A stretch of 34,949 bases of DNA from Thermoleophilia bacterium. GTDB taxonomy: Bacteria; Actinomycetota; Thermoleophilia; Gaiellales; JAICJC01. The stretch is taken from NCBI GenBank assembly GCA_025934255.1, contig JAICYJ010000027.1, positions 1 to 34,949 of the forward strand, read 5' to 3'. The translations under genes and the position numbers were made by a program. This document shows, piece by piece, positions 1 through 8,231 of the stretch. Position 1 is the stretch's first letter, and each line of letters opens with the position of its first letter. The notes beneath the pieces are model-generated. The model did not search any database and was not told the origin of the DNA. It saw only the letters and a list, made by a program, of their open reading frames with translations.

Positions 1-1
1 G

Positions 2-627
<626 letters not shown>

Positions 628-628
<1 letters not shown>

Positions 629-1038
629 TGGCGGACCACGACGCACAGCGCGTCGACGTGATCACGCCGGAGGGGCCGGTGTTCGAGGGCGAGGCCGAGA
701 TCGTGGTCGTGCCCGGCAGCGCCGGTCAGCTCGGCATCATGGCCAACCACGCGCCGCTGGTGTCGAGCCTGAAGCCGGGCCAGCTGCACGTCACCGACAT
801 GCAGGGCCAGCGCCACGAGTTCGCGACCGACGGCGGCTTTGTCGAGGTGCGCAAGAACGAGACGCTGGTGCTGGTCGGCGAGGCCGTGCCGCGCGACCAG
901 ATCGACGCCGGCGAGGCGCGGGCCCGGCTGGAGCGCGCCCAGGCGCAGCTGGAGCAGGCACGCGGCGGCGAGGGCGACCGTTATCGCGCGGAGCGCGAGG
1001 CGGCCTTCGCCGAGGCCCTGGTTCAGGCCTCGAGCTAG
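628..1038 (+). CDS. atpC: ATP synthase F1 subunit epsilon
   Basis: The 136-residue product starts on an ATG that overlaps the atpD stop. The N-terminal beta-sandwich (about 1-85) shows the family pattern VDVITPEGPVFEGEAE, then GSAGQLGIMANHAPLVSSLK and a DGGFVEV strand. The rest (about 88-136) is the Ala/Arg/Glu-rich pair of C-terminal helices. Epsilon sits on the central stalk of F1, links gamma to the c-ring and can inhibit ATP hydrolysis. Length is normal for a bacterial epsilon subunit. It is the last gene of the atp operon here: the next gene has its own -10 box. Confidence 0.96.
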
Positions 1039-1061
1039 AGTCGGCGCTCCGGCGCCGGTCG

Positions 1062-1067
1062 TATCAT
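1062..1067 (+). promoter_or_regulatory. Putative -10 box TATCAT, leaderless start of the DUF4389 gene
   Basis: TATCAT ends 9 nt before the ATG at 1077, so transcription would start at or within a few bases of the start codon. No Shine-Dalgarno sequence precedes the ATG and no TTGACA-like -35 is seen. The same spacing recurs at many transcription-unit starts in this window. Confidence 0.55.
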
Positions 1068-1076
1068 CCAGAGCCG

Positions 1077-1952
1077 ATGGCCGTGAGCGATCCGATCGCA
1101 CCCGCCCGCTTCTGCACCAACTGCGGCCGGCCGCGCCTGGGCGGCGCCCGCTTCTGCGTGGGGTGCGGGCGTGAGTTCGACGTTGCGGCCGCGCCGGGCG
1201 TGGCGTCGCCCGAGCAGTTCCTGGTAGCGGAGGACTCAGAGCCCGCCCGCCCCTATCCGGTCACCTACCGGGCCGCCTACGTCGAGCACCCGTCCCGGGC
1301 CGGCACCGTCTTCCGCCTCGTGCTGGCGCTACCGCACCTGGTGGTCTGGCCGCTGCTGGCCGTCGTGTCGATCGCGCTGTCGGTCGTTGGCTGGCTGTGC
1401 GTGCTGGCGCTGGGCCGTCTGCCCGGGCCGATCCACCGGTTCCAGGCGGCGACGGTGGTGTACGTGACCCGCGTCGCCGCCTATCTGGGTCTGGTCGACG
1501 ACCGGTTTCCGCCGTTCCCATGGCAGCGGCGCGACGGCCGGCCGGTCGACGTGTGGGTGGCGCCGCCGGCGCGGATGTCGCGGCTGCGGACGCTGCTGGT
1601 GCTGCCGCTGAGCCTGCCGGCCGTGGTCACTGCCTTCTTCTTCGGCCTGGTCGCTGGGCTGCTCGCGATCGGCGCCTGGTTGGCGATCCTGTTCACGGGC
1701 AGGATGCCGCGCACGATCCACGAGATGCAGGGGCTGACCTACGCCTTCCAGTGCCACACGCTTGCCTACGTGCCGCTGCTCCTGACCGACGTCTATCCCT
1801 GGTACGAGACCGGCCCGCTGGCCCTGCCACGACCCCCGGAGACACGAAACCCCGAAGCGGGCCTTCCCCCGACGGAACGGCCCGCTCCGGGCGATCGTGT
1901 CACGCAAGACGGGCAACCCGGGGGTTTTCTTCCACCCCCGCCGCAGTCTTAA
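1077..1952 (+). CDS. Zinc-ribbon DUF4389 membrane protein
   Basis: 291 residues. The N-terminus has a zinc ribbon with two CxxC knuckles (CTNCG near residue 13 and CVGCG near 28). Two DUF4389-like modules follow (about 60-145 and 165-240), each with a pair of hydrophobic helices and the family landmarks LALPHLVVWPLLAV, then GRLPGPIHRFQ and LVDDRFPPF, repeated as LFTGRMPRTIHEMQG and LLTDVYPWY. The C-terminal 45 residues are Pro-rich and probably disordered. The function of DUF4389 is unknown; the architecture predicts a four-helix membrane protein with a cytoplasmic metal-binding head. The start is fixed by the -10 box just upstream. Its 3' end carries a strong hairpin (1851-1891) that may serve the convergent gene. 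The family call is good; the role is not assignable. Confidence 0.85.
   Translation: MAVSDPIAPARFCTNCGRPRLGGARFCVGCGREFDVAAAPGVASPEQFLVAEDSEPARPYPVTYRAAYVEHPSRAGTVFRLVLALPHLVVWPLLAVVSIALSVVGWLCVLALGRLPGPIHRFQAATVVYVTRVAAYLGLVDDRFPPFPWQRRDGRPVDVWVAPPARMSRLRTLLVLPLSLPAVVTAFFFGLVAGLLAIGAWLAILFTGRMPRTIHEMQGLTYAFQCHTLAYVPLLLTDVYPWYETGPLALPRPPETRNPEAGLPPTERPAPGDRVTQDGQPGGFLPPPPQS
1851..1891. terminator. Hairpin inside the 3' end of the DUF4389 gene, possible terminator for the minus-strand gene
   Basis: Arms 1851-1863 and 1879-1891 pair over 13 positions with a single mismatch, around a 15-nt loop. On the plus strand no T-run follows and the DUF4389 frame continues through it. Read on the minus strand it lies about 70 nt past the stop of the oxidoreductase gene and is followed by GTTT, a weak U-tract. 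A bidirectional or minus-strand terminator is therefore plausible, not certain. Confidence 0.35.
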
Positions 1953-1961
1953 CAAATGTCC

Positions 1962-3227
1962 CTACCGCTGTGAGCGCGATAGCCGTGCCGCCTGATCGCG
2001 ACTGCGCCTCTTTTCCAGCTGCTCGACCGGTGACGTGAGGTCGAACCGGCCGGCGTCGAGCGCCGCCGCCTGCGGGTGCGTGCCGGTCACGATCAGGTCG
2101 GCGGCGATGCCGCCGCAGAGGTGGCCGAGCACGTTGCCGACGCCGCTGTAGCCGCCGGCCACGTACAGGCCGGCGCTGTCCGGCAGCGGTCCCACCACCG
2201 GCAGCAGGTCGGCCGAGAAGCCCATGATGCCGGCCCAGCGGTGGGTCACGCGGGCGCCGCCGAGGCCGAGCCACTCGGCCAGAAACGCGTCCAGCCGGGC
2301 CTGCACACCGGCCGTGACGGTCTCCGCGTCGGTGTACTCGTGCTCGAGCTGCTCGAGCCGTCCGCCGCCCACCACGACCCGGCCGTCGTCGGTGGGGCGG
2401 TAGTACATGAAGCCGGACTGGGAGTGGGTGGGATGCGCGAGCGGCAGCTGCTGCAGCGGCTCGGTGGCCAGCACCTGGCCGCGCACCGGGTAGACGACGC
2501 CGTCCAGCTGCGGCAGCAATCGCGGGATCAGCCCGTCGCAGGCGACCACCACGGCCTGAGCGTGCACCCTCCCGCCGCCGGCGTGGACGATCCAGCCGTC
2601 ACCCTCGCGCTCGAGGCCGCCGACCGGTGAGCCTTCGAACAGCGTTGCGCCGCGGTCGGCGGCGGCCGCGGCCAGCGTCCGCACCCAGGTCGCGGGCAGC
2701 AGCTCGGCGTCCTGCGGGAAGAACGCGGCCGTGTGGCAGCGGTCGCGCATCGGTTCCGGAATCAGATCGGCGGCCGGACGGCAGGGGATGCCGGCGGCCG
2801 CGGCCGCCGACAGCACACGCTCGATCTCGGCCCGCTCATGCTCGTCCTGTGCCACCCACAGCGCGCCGGTGCGGCGCACCGCCTGCGGCACCCCCAGCTC
2901 GGCGGCCAGGGCGATCATCGCGTCGAGCGACCGCTCCGTCGCGGCCCGCAGATCGCGGGCGCCGGCCTCGCCCAGGCGGCCCTCTAGCTCGTCGTGATCG
3001 AGACCGGTGCCGGTCACGGCGAAGCCGCCGTTGCGGCCGCTGGCGGCGGCGGCAGCACGCCTGCCGTCGACGATGGTCACGCCGACCCCGTGCTCGAGCA
3101 GCCGCCACGCGCAGGATGCTCCGGTCACGCCCGCGCCGACCACGCAGACGTCGGCCCGGCGATCCGAGTCGAGCGCGGGAAAGGACCGGCCCGGGTGCTG
3201 CTCCTGCCACAGGGATGGATCGCTCAA
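1962..3227 (-). CDS. FAD-dependent amine/D-amino-acid oxidoreductase (DAO family)
   Basis: 421 residues from a TTG start at 3227. Near residue 25 is the Rossmann dinucleotide motif VCVVGAGVTGASCAWRLLE (GxGxxG), followed by the acidic strand end TIVDGR and a GRNGGF segment typical of glycine/D-amino-acid oxidases. Near the C-terminus HRWAGIMGFSADLLPVVGPL and VAGGYSGVGNVLGHLCGG form the second FAD-contact region. The family oxidises the C-N bond of amino acids or amines; the substrate cannot be read from sequence. I chose TTG 3227 because the homologous-looking part starts just after it and a minus-strand -10 box (TAGGGT) lies 10 nt upstream; a longer frame upstream runs antisense through the M20 gene and is implausible. 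It is divergent from that peptidase, with overlapping promoters. Confidence 0.85.
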   Translation of the reverse strand: MSDPSLWQEQHPGRSFPALDSDRRADVCVVGAGVTGASCAWRLLEHGVGVTIVDGRRAAAAASGRNGGFAVTGTGLDHDELEGRLGEAGARDLRAATERSLDAMIALAAELGVPQAVRRTGALWVAQDEHERAEIERVLSAAAAAGIPCRPAADLIPEPMRDRCHTAAFFPQDAELLPATWVRTLAAAAADRGATLFEGSPVGGLEREGDGWIVHAGGGRVHAQAVVVACDGLIPRLLPQLDGVVYPVRGQVLATEPLQQLPLAHPTHSQSGFMYYRPTDDGRVVVGGGRLEQLEHEYTDAETVTAGVQARLDAFLAEWLGLGGARVTHRWAGIMGFSADLLPVVGPLPDSAGLYVAGGYSGVGNVLGHLCGGIAADLIVTGTHPQAAALDAGRFDLTSPVEQLEKRRSRDQAARLSRSQR

Positions 3228-3237
3228 GCTGAGACCT

Positions 3238-3247
3238 ACCCTACAAT
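3238..3247. promoter_or_regulatory. Overlapping divergent -10 boxes (TAGGGT minus, TACAAT plus)
   Basis: The minus-strand box TAGGGT occupies 3238-3243 and the plus-strand box TACAAT 3242-3247, so they share two base pairs. The minus start codon (TTG 3227) lies 10 nt from its box and the plus start codon (GTG 3255) 7 nt from its own, so both transcripts would be leaderless. Only 27 bp separate the two start codons. Confidence 0.55.
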
Positions 3248-3254
3248 CGCGCCC

Positions 3255-4361
3255 GTGCCCGAAGCCGACGAACTCGCCCTCGCCGAGCGGCTGATCTCCT
3301 ACGACAGCTCTCAGCCCGACGGCGTGAAGGCAGCCATGGGGTTCCTGAAGGGATGGCTGGAGGGGCAGGGCATCGCCCACCGCACCTACGAGGTGAACGG
3401 CCTGCCCTCGATCGTGGCGGCGGTCGGCGAGGGCCCGGTGACGCTGATCTGGAACGCCCACGTGGACGTCGTTCCGGCCCGCAGCGAGCAGTTCTCGCCG
3501 TGGCACGTGGACGGCCGCCTGTACGGCCGCGGCGCCTACGACATGAAGGGCGGGCTGGCGGGGATGCTGGCCGCCCTGGCTGACCTGTCACAGGCGCGCG
3601 AGATGATCCCGGGCGTCAAGGTGAAGCTGCTGATCGTGCCCGACGAGGAGTCGGAGGAGGACTCCAACCTGCCCAAGTCGTCCGCGTTCCTGGCGTCCGA
3701 GGGGCACCTGGGCGAGTTCGTGGTCTGCGGCGAGCCGACCAATCTCGAGATCGGCGTGCAGTCGAAGGGCGTCCTGGTCGTGCGCGTGGACGTGGAGGGC
3801 CGGGCCGCGCACGGATCGACCCCGTGGCTGGGCGACAACGCGGTGCTGAAGGCGTTCGAGCTCTACCGCAGGATCCTGGAGCTGCCGTTCGCGTCGGGCC
3901 GCTCGGAGCTGTACGAGCACCCGTCCATCAACATCGGCCGCATCCGCGGCGGCGACGTGGTCAACATCGTGCCCGACCATTGCCGGATGGATGTCGACAT
4001 CCGCTACCTGCCGAACCAGGCGCCGGAGGAGGTGCTGCGGCAGCTGCGGTCGCTCGGCGCCGAGGTGACGCCGATCTACGAGATGCCTCCGGCCACGCTC
4101 GATCCGGGCGAGCCGCACGTCCAGGTGCTGCGCGAGGCGGTGGGCGCGCTGGAGGGCGGCGAGGCCCCGGCGGTCGGCCGCCACGGCGCCTCGGACGCGG
4201 TCTTCTTCCTGGAGCGGGGCATCCCCGCGATCGAGTTCGGGCCGGCCGGCGGAGGACACCACGGGCCGGAGGAGTACGTCGAGATCGAGTCGCTGCGGCG
4301 CTATCGCCGGATCCTCGTGGAATTCGCGCGGCGTCTCTCATCGACTCCCAATCGCGGGTAG
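3255..4361 (+). CDS. M20 family metallopeptidase (ArgE/DapE/ACY1-like)
   Basis: 368 residues, cytoplasmic di-zinc amidohydrolase fold. Visible metal ligands in order: His in WNAHVDVVP (about residue 75), the bridging Asp in GRGAYDMKGG, the catalytic Glu and ligand Glu in PDEESEED, an acidic ligand in CGEPTNL, and the C-terminal His in GGGHHGPEEYV. The dimerisation (lid) domain is the middle section, including AAHGSTPWLGDNA. The family cleaves N-acyl amino acids, succinyl-diaminopimelate or small peptides; the exact substrate is not readable. The GTG at 3255 is chosen because the -10 box TACAAT lies 7 nt before it and the M20 homology begins directly after; the frame is also open upstream but there it runs antisense to the oxidoreductase. 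No neighbours of the lysine or arginine pathways are present. Confidence 0.88.
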   Translation: MPEADELALAERLISYDSSQPDGVKAAMGFLKGWLEGQGIAHRTYEVNGLPSIVAAVGEGPVTLIWNAHVDVVPARSEQFSPWHVDGRLYGRGAYDMKGGLAGMLAALADLSQAREMIPGVKVKLLIVPDEESEEDSNLPKSSAFLASEGHLGEFVVCGEPTNLEIGVQSKGVLVVRVDVEGRAAHGSTPWLGDNAVLKAFELYRRILELPFASGRSELYEHPSINIGRIRGGDVVNIVPDHCRMDVDIRYLPNQAPEEVLRQLRSLGAEVTPIYEMPPATLDPGEPHVQVLREAVGALEGGEAPAVGRHGASDAVFFLERGIPAIEFGPAGGGHHGPEEYVEIESLRRYRRILVEFARRLSSTPNRG

Positions 4362-4393
4362 GGAACCTGCACCTCAACGACGAATCGGGCGTT

Positions 4394-4399
4394 TATACT
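4394..4399 (+). promoter_or_regulatory. Putative -10 box TATACT of the LCP-UGDH operon
   Basis: TATACT lies 50 nt upstream of the TTG start at 4450, predicting a 5' leader of about 44 nt. The leader contains a small hairpin (arms 4408-4413 and 4423-4428) and ends with the Shine-Dalgarno sequence AGGGAG at 4440-4445. No clear -35 is seen. Unlike most units here, this operon would have a leadered transcript. Confidence 0.5.
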
Positions 4400-4449
4400 G
4401 CTGCCTTGCCCGCGACCAGTCTGCGGGCGCTCGTCTGTCAGGGAGCTCT

Positions 4450-6375
4450 TTGCCGACCGAAACACCGCCACAGCCCGCTCCACCCAGCACCGGTTCGGAC
4501 GGCGGCCCGCCCCGGCGGCCCCCCGTCAACATCTACGACACCCGGACGCTGAAGCGGCGGCGGCCGCGGTGGGTGCGGATCGCGCTGTGGACCGGCGGCT
4601 CCCTCCTCGCGCTGGTGCTCGTGGTGGTGGCCGTGGTCGGCTGGTGGGCGCACAACCTGGTGAACGAGGTTGGGCACCTCAGCAAGGGCGTGATCGGTGC
4701 CCAGAGCGGCCTGCAAAAGACGCTCCCGATCAGCAACGCTCCGGCAGTCGCGCTCGTGATCGGCTCCGACTACCGGGCAGGAGACGCCGCCGGCGGGTCG
4801 CGGTCGGACACGCTGATGCTGGTGCGGATCGACCCCCGCACGAAGTACATCTCGTTGCTGTCGTTGCCGCGCGACCTGTACGTCACGATCCCCGGCTACG
4901 GCGTCGACAAGATCAACGCCGCCTACTCCGACGGCGGCTACAAGCTGGCGCTGAGGACCGTCGAGAACGCCACCGGTGTCAAGCCCAACTACCTGGTGAC
5001 GGTCGACTTCAAGGGCTTCCGTGACCTGGTGGACAAGTTCCACGGCGTCTACGTGCCGGTCGACCAGTTCTACTACCACGTGAACGTGGCCGGCCAGGAG
5101 CAGTACTCGCAGGTGGACATCCCGCCCGGCTACCAGCTGCTGAACGGCACCAACGCGCTGGCCTACGCCCGCTACCGCCACACCGACTCCGACTTCTACC
5201 GCAACGCCCGCCAGCAGGTGTTCCTGCACGCCTTCTCGCAGCGCGCGTCGAGCCAGCTGCACGGCATCGGGCTCGACCAGCTGAAGACACTCCACGACGT
5301 GGCCAACACGATCGCCAGCAACGTCCAGGTGACCGGGCCCAACGGGGCGCCCAGCATCACGACGATGGTCGAGCTGGCGACCACTGCGTACGCGATCAAG
5401 GACCGCGTGATCACGTCGCGGCTGAACGCCACCGTGGCCGGCGACGTGACCAATTCGTATGTGGAGGCGACGCCGGAGGCGATGCGCGCGGCGGTGTTCG
5501 CGTTCATGCACCCCGAGAGCATGCGGCCGCCCACCAACACGCTGCCCGGCAAGGCCGCGAACGGCCCCAAGGTGCCCAGGTTCAAGCCCAAGGTCGACCC
5601 GACCACCACGCCGGTGACCACGGTCAACGGCAACGGCACACCCGGCGCGGCGGCCAAGGGCGGCGCGGCGCTGATGACGTGGGGCTATCCCGTGACGGTC
5701 TCGCTGAACCCGGCGCCGGCGTTCACCTTCCGCCAGAGCGTCGTCTACTACCGTTCCGGCGACCAGCAGGCTGCCGCAGATGTGGCCGCAATCCTGGGCG
5801 GCGCCGTGACCAAGCCGATCACCACCACCTACAAGACCTACGCATCGCAGGGGCTGGTCGTAGTGCTGGGCAAGAGCTTCACCGGCAAGCTCGCGCACGT
5901 GGCGTCCAAGAGCACGACCGGCCTGCCGTCGGACGTGACCCGTGACAGCACCACCTACCGCGCCGACTTCCAGGCCGCGAACGGCCCCGCCAACTTCCCG
6001 GTGCTGTACCCGACCGTGCGCCAGGACGCCTCCACGTTCGTGCCCTGGGTGCACTCGCCGATCCGGACGTACAACATCAAGGAGGCGGGCGGCGGGAACA
6101 ACTCGCTGTACGCCTACTGGGGCTACAACGGCATCGCCGGGTCCTACTGGGGAATCGAGGAGACCCGGTTCACCAATGCGCCGATCCTGGCCAATCCCGA
6201 CCAGCGGCGTAGGCTGGACGGGCGCACCTACCAGTTCTACTTCAACGGCTCGCACATCCACATGGTCGCCTTCATCGAGAACGGCACCGCGTACTGGGTG
6301 CAGAACACGCTTCGCGATGACATGTCCAATGCGGACATGATCGCGATCGCGCGGTCGCTGAAGCCCGTCAAGTGA
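4450..6375 (+). CDS. LytR-CpsA-Psr (LCP) family glycopolymer ligase
   Basis: 641 residues from a TTG preceded by AGGGAG. Layout: a Pro-rich, basic cytoplasmic tail (1-42), one transmembrane helix (about 44-66), then the extracytoplasmic LCP domain (about 95-300) with the hallmark segments RSDTLMLVRIDP, LSLPRDLYVTIPGYGVDKIN and LNGTNALAYARYRHTDSDF followed by RNARQQ. These hold the conserved Arg and Asp residues that bind the polyprenyl-pyrophosphate head group and magnesium. A Pro/Thr-rich linker leads to a C-terminal domain of about 200 residues, possibly LytR_C-like and otherwise unassigned. LCP proteins transfer lipid-linked polymers to peptidoglycan or arabinogalactan-type acceptors. The GTGA overlap with the UDP-glucose dehydrogenase gene and the sugar-nucleotide genes after it suggest that an acidic wall polymer is the cargo. 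Confidence 0.9.
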   Translation: MPTETPPQPAPPSTGSDGGPPRRPPVNIYDTRTLKRRRPRWVRIALWTGGSLLALVLVVVAVVGWWAHNLVNEVGHLSKGVIGAQSGLQKTLPISNAPAVALVIGSDYRAGDAAGGSRSDTLMLVRIDPRTKYISLLSLPRDLYVTIPGYGVDKINAAYSDGGYKLALRTVENATGVKPNYLVTVDFKGFRDLVDKFHGVYVPVDQFYYHVNVAGQEQYSQVDIPPGYQLLNGTNALAYARYRHTDSDFYRNARQQVFLHAFSQRASSQLHGIGLDQLKTLHDVANTIASNVQVTGPNGAPSITTMVELATTAYAIKDRVITSRLNATVAGDVTNSYVEATPEAMRAAVFAFMHPESMRPPTNTLPGKAANGPKVPRFKPKVDPTTTPVTTVNGNGTPGAAAKGGAALMTWGYPVTVSLNPAPAFTFRQSVVYYRSGDQQAAADVAAILGGAVTKPITTTYKTYASQGLVVVLGKSFTGKLAHVASKSTTGLPSDVTRDSTTYRADFQAANGPANFPVLYPTVRQDASTFVPWVHSPIRTYNIKEAGGGNNSLYAYWGYNGIAGSYWGIEETRFTNAPILANPDQRRRLDGRTYQFYFNGSHIHMVAFIENGTAYWVQNTLRDDMSNADMIAIARSLKPVK

Positions 6376-8231
6376 GCCCGCCGGCCAAAAGCGCCGTCGG
6401 CGTGATCGGGGTCGGCTACGTGGGGCTGGTGACGGCGACCTGCTTCGCCGACCTGGGCCACCAGGTGGTCTGCCGCGACATCAACCCCCAGCGCGTGGCC
6501 GACCTGCGCGAGGGCGCGGTGCCGATCTATGAGCCCGGGATCGAGCGGCTGCTGGAGCGAAATCGCGACCGGCTCACGTTCACGGAGGACAGCGAGGAGC
6601 TGTTCAGCCGCTGCCGGGTGGTGTTCGTTTGCGTGGACACGCCGCCGACGCGCTCCGGGGACGCGGATCTGTCGCGCGTGCACCGCGTGATCGACGAGCT
6701 GCCGGCAGACGGCGAGCGGTTCGTGCTGGTGATGAAGAGCACGGTTCCGGTGGGCACCGGCGACAAGCTGCGGGCGGAGCTGGACGCGCGCGGCCGCGGG
6801 CACGTGGGCTACGTGTCCAACCCGGAGTTCCTGCGCGAGGGGCGCGCGATCGCCGACTTCATGGAGCCCGACCGGATCGTGATCGGCGCGCTTGACGAGG
6901 CCGACGGCGCGGCGGTGGAGGCGCTGTACGCAGACCTGGACGCGACCGTCGTTCGCACCGACCCGGCCAGCGCCGAGATGATCAAGTACGCGTCGAACGC
7001 GTTCCTCGCGACCAAGATCTCGTTCATCAACGAGATCGCGAACGTCTGCGAGGAGGTGGGGGCCGACGTATCGGTAGTGTCCCACGCGATGGGACTGGAC
7101 GAGCGGATCGGTACGCACTTCCTGCGACCCGGGATCGGATACGGCGGCAGCTGCCTGGCCGGGCACGAGCTGGTCACGGTGCGCCACGCCGACAGCGTCG
7201 AGGACGTCGCTCTGGCCGATCTCTACCGGCAGCACGAGGGGCCTGGCGACGTGGTACGTCCGCAGGGCCTGGAGGTGCTGGCCTGGCGGATCGGCGACGA
7301 GACGCCCGAGTTCCTGCCGGTGTCGACGCTGACGGTGCGCGACTACGACGGGCCGGGCGTGACGGTGCACCTGCGCGACGGGGCGGCGGCCGTGTCCGCC
7401 ACCAACGACCACCCGTTCGTGGTGTTCGACGAGATCGAGGGCACGCGGATCGTGCTGGGCGGTGAGCTGTCCGAGGGCATGCGGGTGCCGCGCGTGGTCA
7501 GCGCGCCGCTGCGGATCGATCCGATTCCCGGGATCGCCGGCCCCACGTCGTCGCTGCCGGAGCCGCTGGTGCAGCGCGTCGCCTGGGTCTCGGTGGCGCG
7601 TGTGGAGGCGCACGACCTGGAAGGGCCCGTCTACTCGCTGGAGGTGCCGGAGGCAGGCACGTTCGTGACCAGCGGCGGCCTGGTCGTGCACAACTGCTTC
7701 CCCAAGGACGTGCAGGCGCTGAAGCAGCTGGCGGGCAACTCGGGGTACCACTTTCAGCTGCTGACATCGGTGATCGAGGTGAACGAGCTGCAGAAGCGCC
7801 GGGTGGTGGGCAAGCTCGAGCGGCATCTGGGCCCGCTGCGGGGCCGCAAGATCGCGATGCTGGGGCTGGCGTTCAAGGCCAACACCGACGACATGCGCGA
7901 GGCATCGAGCCTGGTGCTGTCGGCGAGGCTGCTGGCAGAGGGGGCGCAGGTCGTGGCATACGACCCGGTGGCGATGGACGCGGCCCACCAGCACCTCAGC
8001 GAGGGCGTGACGCTGGCCGCCTCGGCGCTGGAGGCGGTGCGCGGGGCCGACGCGGCGGTGATCGTGACGGAGTGGGGCGAGTTTCGGACGCTGGCGTCGG
8101 GCGAGGTGCGAGACGCGATGGCGACGCCGCTGATCGTGGATGGGCGCAACCTGCTCGATCCGGACCAGGTGCGGGCGGCCGGGTTCCTGTACGAGTCGGT
8201 GGGTCGGCCCAGCGTGGAGCCATCGGGGTGA
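6372..8231 (+). CDS. ugd: UDP-glucose 6-dehydrogenase precursor with an internal intein
   Basis: 619 residues as encoded; removal of the 181-residue intein (261-441) leaves 438, the normal length for the family. The enzyme oxidises UDP-glucose to UDP-glucuronate with two NAD+. Visible in the exteins: the N-terminal NAD motif GVIGVGYVGLVT (from residue 10), the conserved Lys205-Asn209 helix (MIKYASNAFLATK), and the C-terminal NAD/UDP domain with AMLGLAFKANTDDMREASS. The active-site loop GGSCFPKD is split: GGS lies before the intein and the nucleophilic Cys (residue 442) plus FPKD after it, so the active site exists only after splicing. The start is a GTG overlapping the LCP stop, and its own stop overlaps the next start (GTGA). 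UDP-glucose would come from the uridylyltransferase at 12694. Confidence 0.95.
   Translation: MSPPAKSAVGVIGVGYVGLVTATCFADLGHQVVCRDINPQRVADLREGAVPIYEPGIERLLERNRDRLTFTEDSEELFSRCRVVFVCVDTPPTRSGDADLSRVHRVIDELPADGERFVLVMKSTVPVGTGDKLRAELDARGRGHVGYVSNPEFLREGRAIADFMEPDRIVIGALDEADGAAVEALYADLDATVVRTDPASAEMIKYASNAFLATKISFINEIANVCEEVGADVSVVSHAMGLDERIGTHFLRPGIGYGGSCLAGHELVTVRHADSVEDVALADLYRQHEGPGDVVRPQGLEVLAWRIGDETPEFLPVSTLTVRDYDGPGVTVHLRDGAAAVSATNDHPFVVFDEIEGTRIVLGGELSEGMRVPRVVSAPLRIDPIPGIAGPTSSLPEPLVQRVAWVSVARVEAHDLEGPVYSLEVPEAGTFVTSGGLVVHNCFPKDVQALKQLAGNSGYHFQLLTSVIEVNELQKRRVVGKLERHLGPLRGRKIAMLGLAFKANTDDMREASSLVLSARLLAEGAQVVAYDPVAMDAAHQHLSEGVTLAASALEAVRGADAAVIVTEWGEFRTLASGEVRDAMATPLIVDGRNLLDPDQVRAAGFLYESVGRPSVEPSG
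7152..7694 (+). other. Mini-intein inserted at the UGDH catalytic cysteine
   Basis: In-frame insert of 181 codons. Its residue 1 is Cys (CLAGHELVTVR, block A). The block B motif ATNDHPF gives the TxxH pair at intein residues T84 and H87. Block F is recognisable as VYSLEVPEAGTFVTSGG, and block G as LVVHN followed by extein Cys, giving the penultimate His (180), terminal Asn (181) and +1 Cys. Every residue needed for class 1 splicing is present: Cys1 for the N-S acyl shift, Cys+1 for transthioesterification, Asn for cyclisation. Only about 30 residues separate the blocks where a homing endonuclease would sit, and no LAGLIDADG or HNH motif is seen, so it looks like a mini-intein. A Ser replaces the common Asp of block F (VYDLEV) and the usual block F His is not obvious. 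Confidence 0.93.

Noticed and set aside
7152..7694. The UGDH insert as a fused extra enzyme domain or an assembly chimera
   Set aside because: It is exactly in frame, starts and ends with splice-site residues, contains TxxH and HN, and removal regenerates GGSCFPKD without scar.
8072..8227. Extended N-terminus of the nucleotidyltransferase from ATG 8072
   Set aside because: The added 52 residues are Arg/Gly-rich, overlap UGDH, and the LLVGGEGTRLRPLTEW motif belongs within the first residues of the protein.
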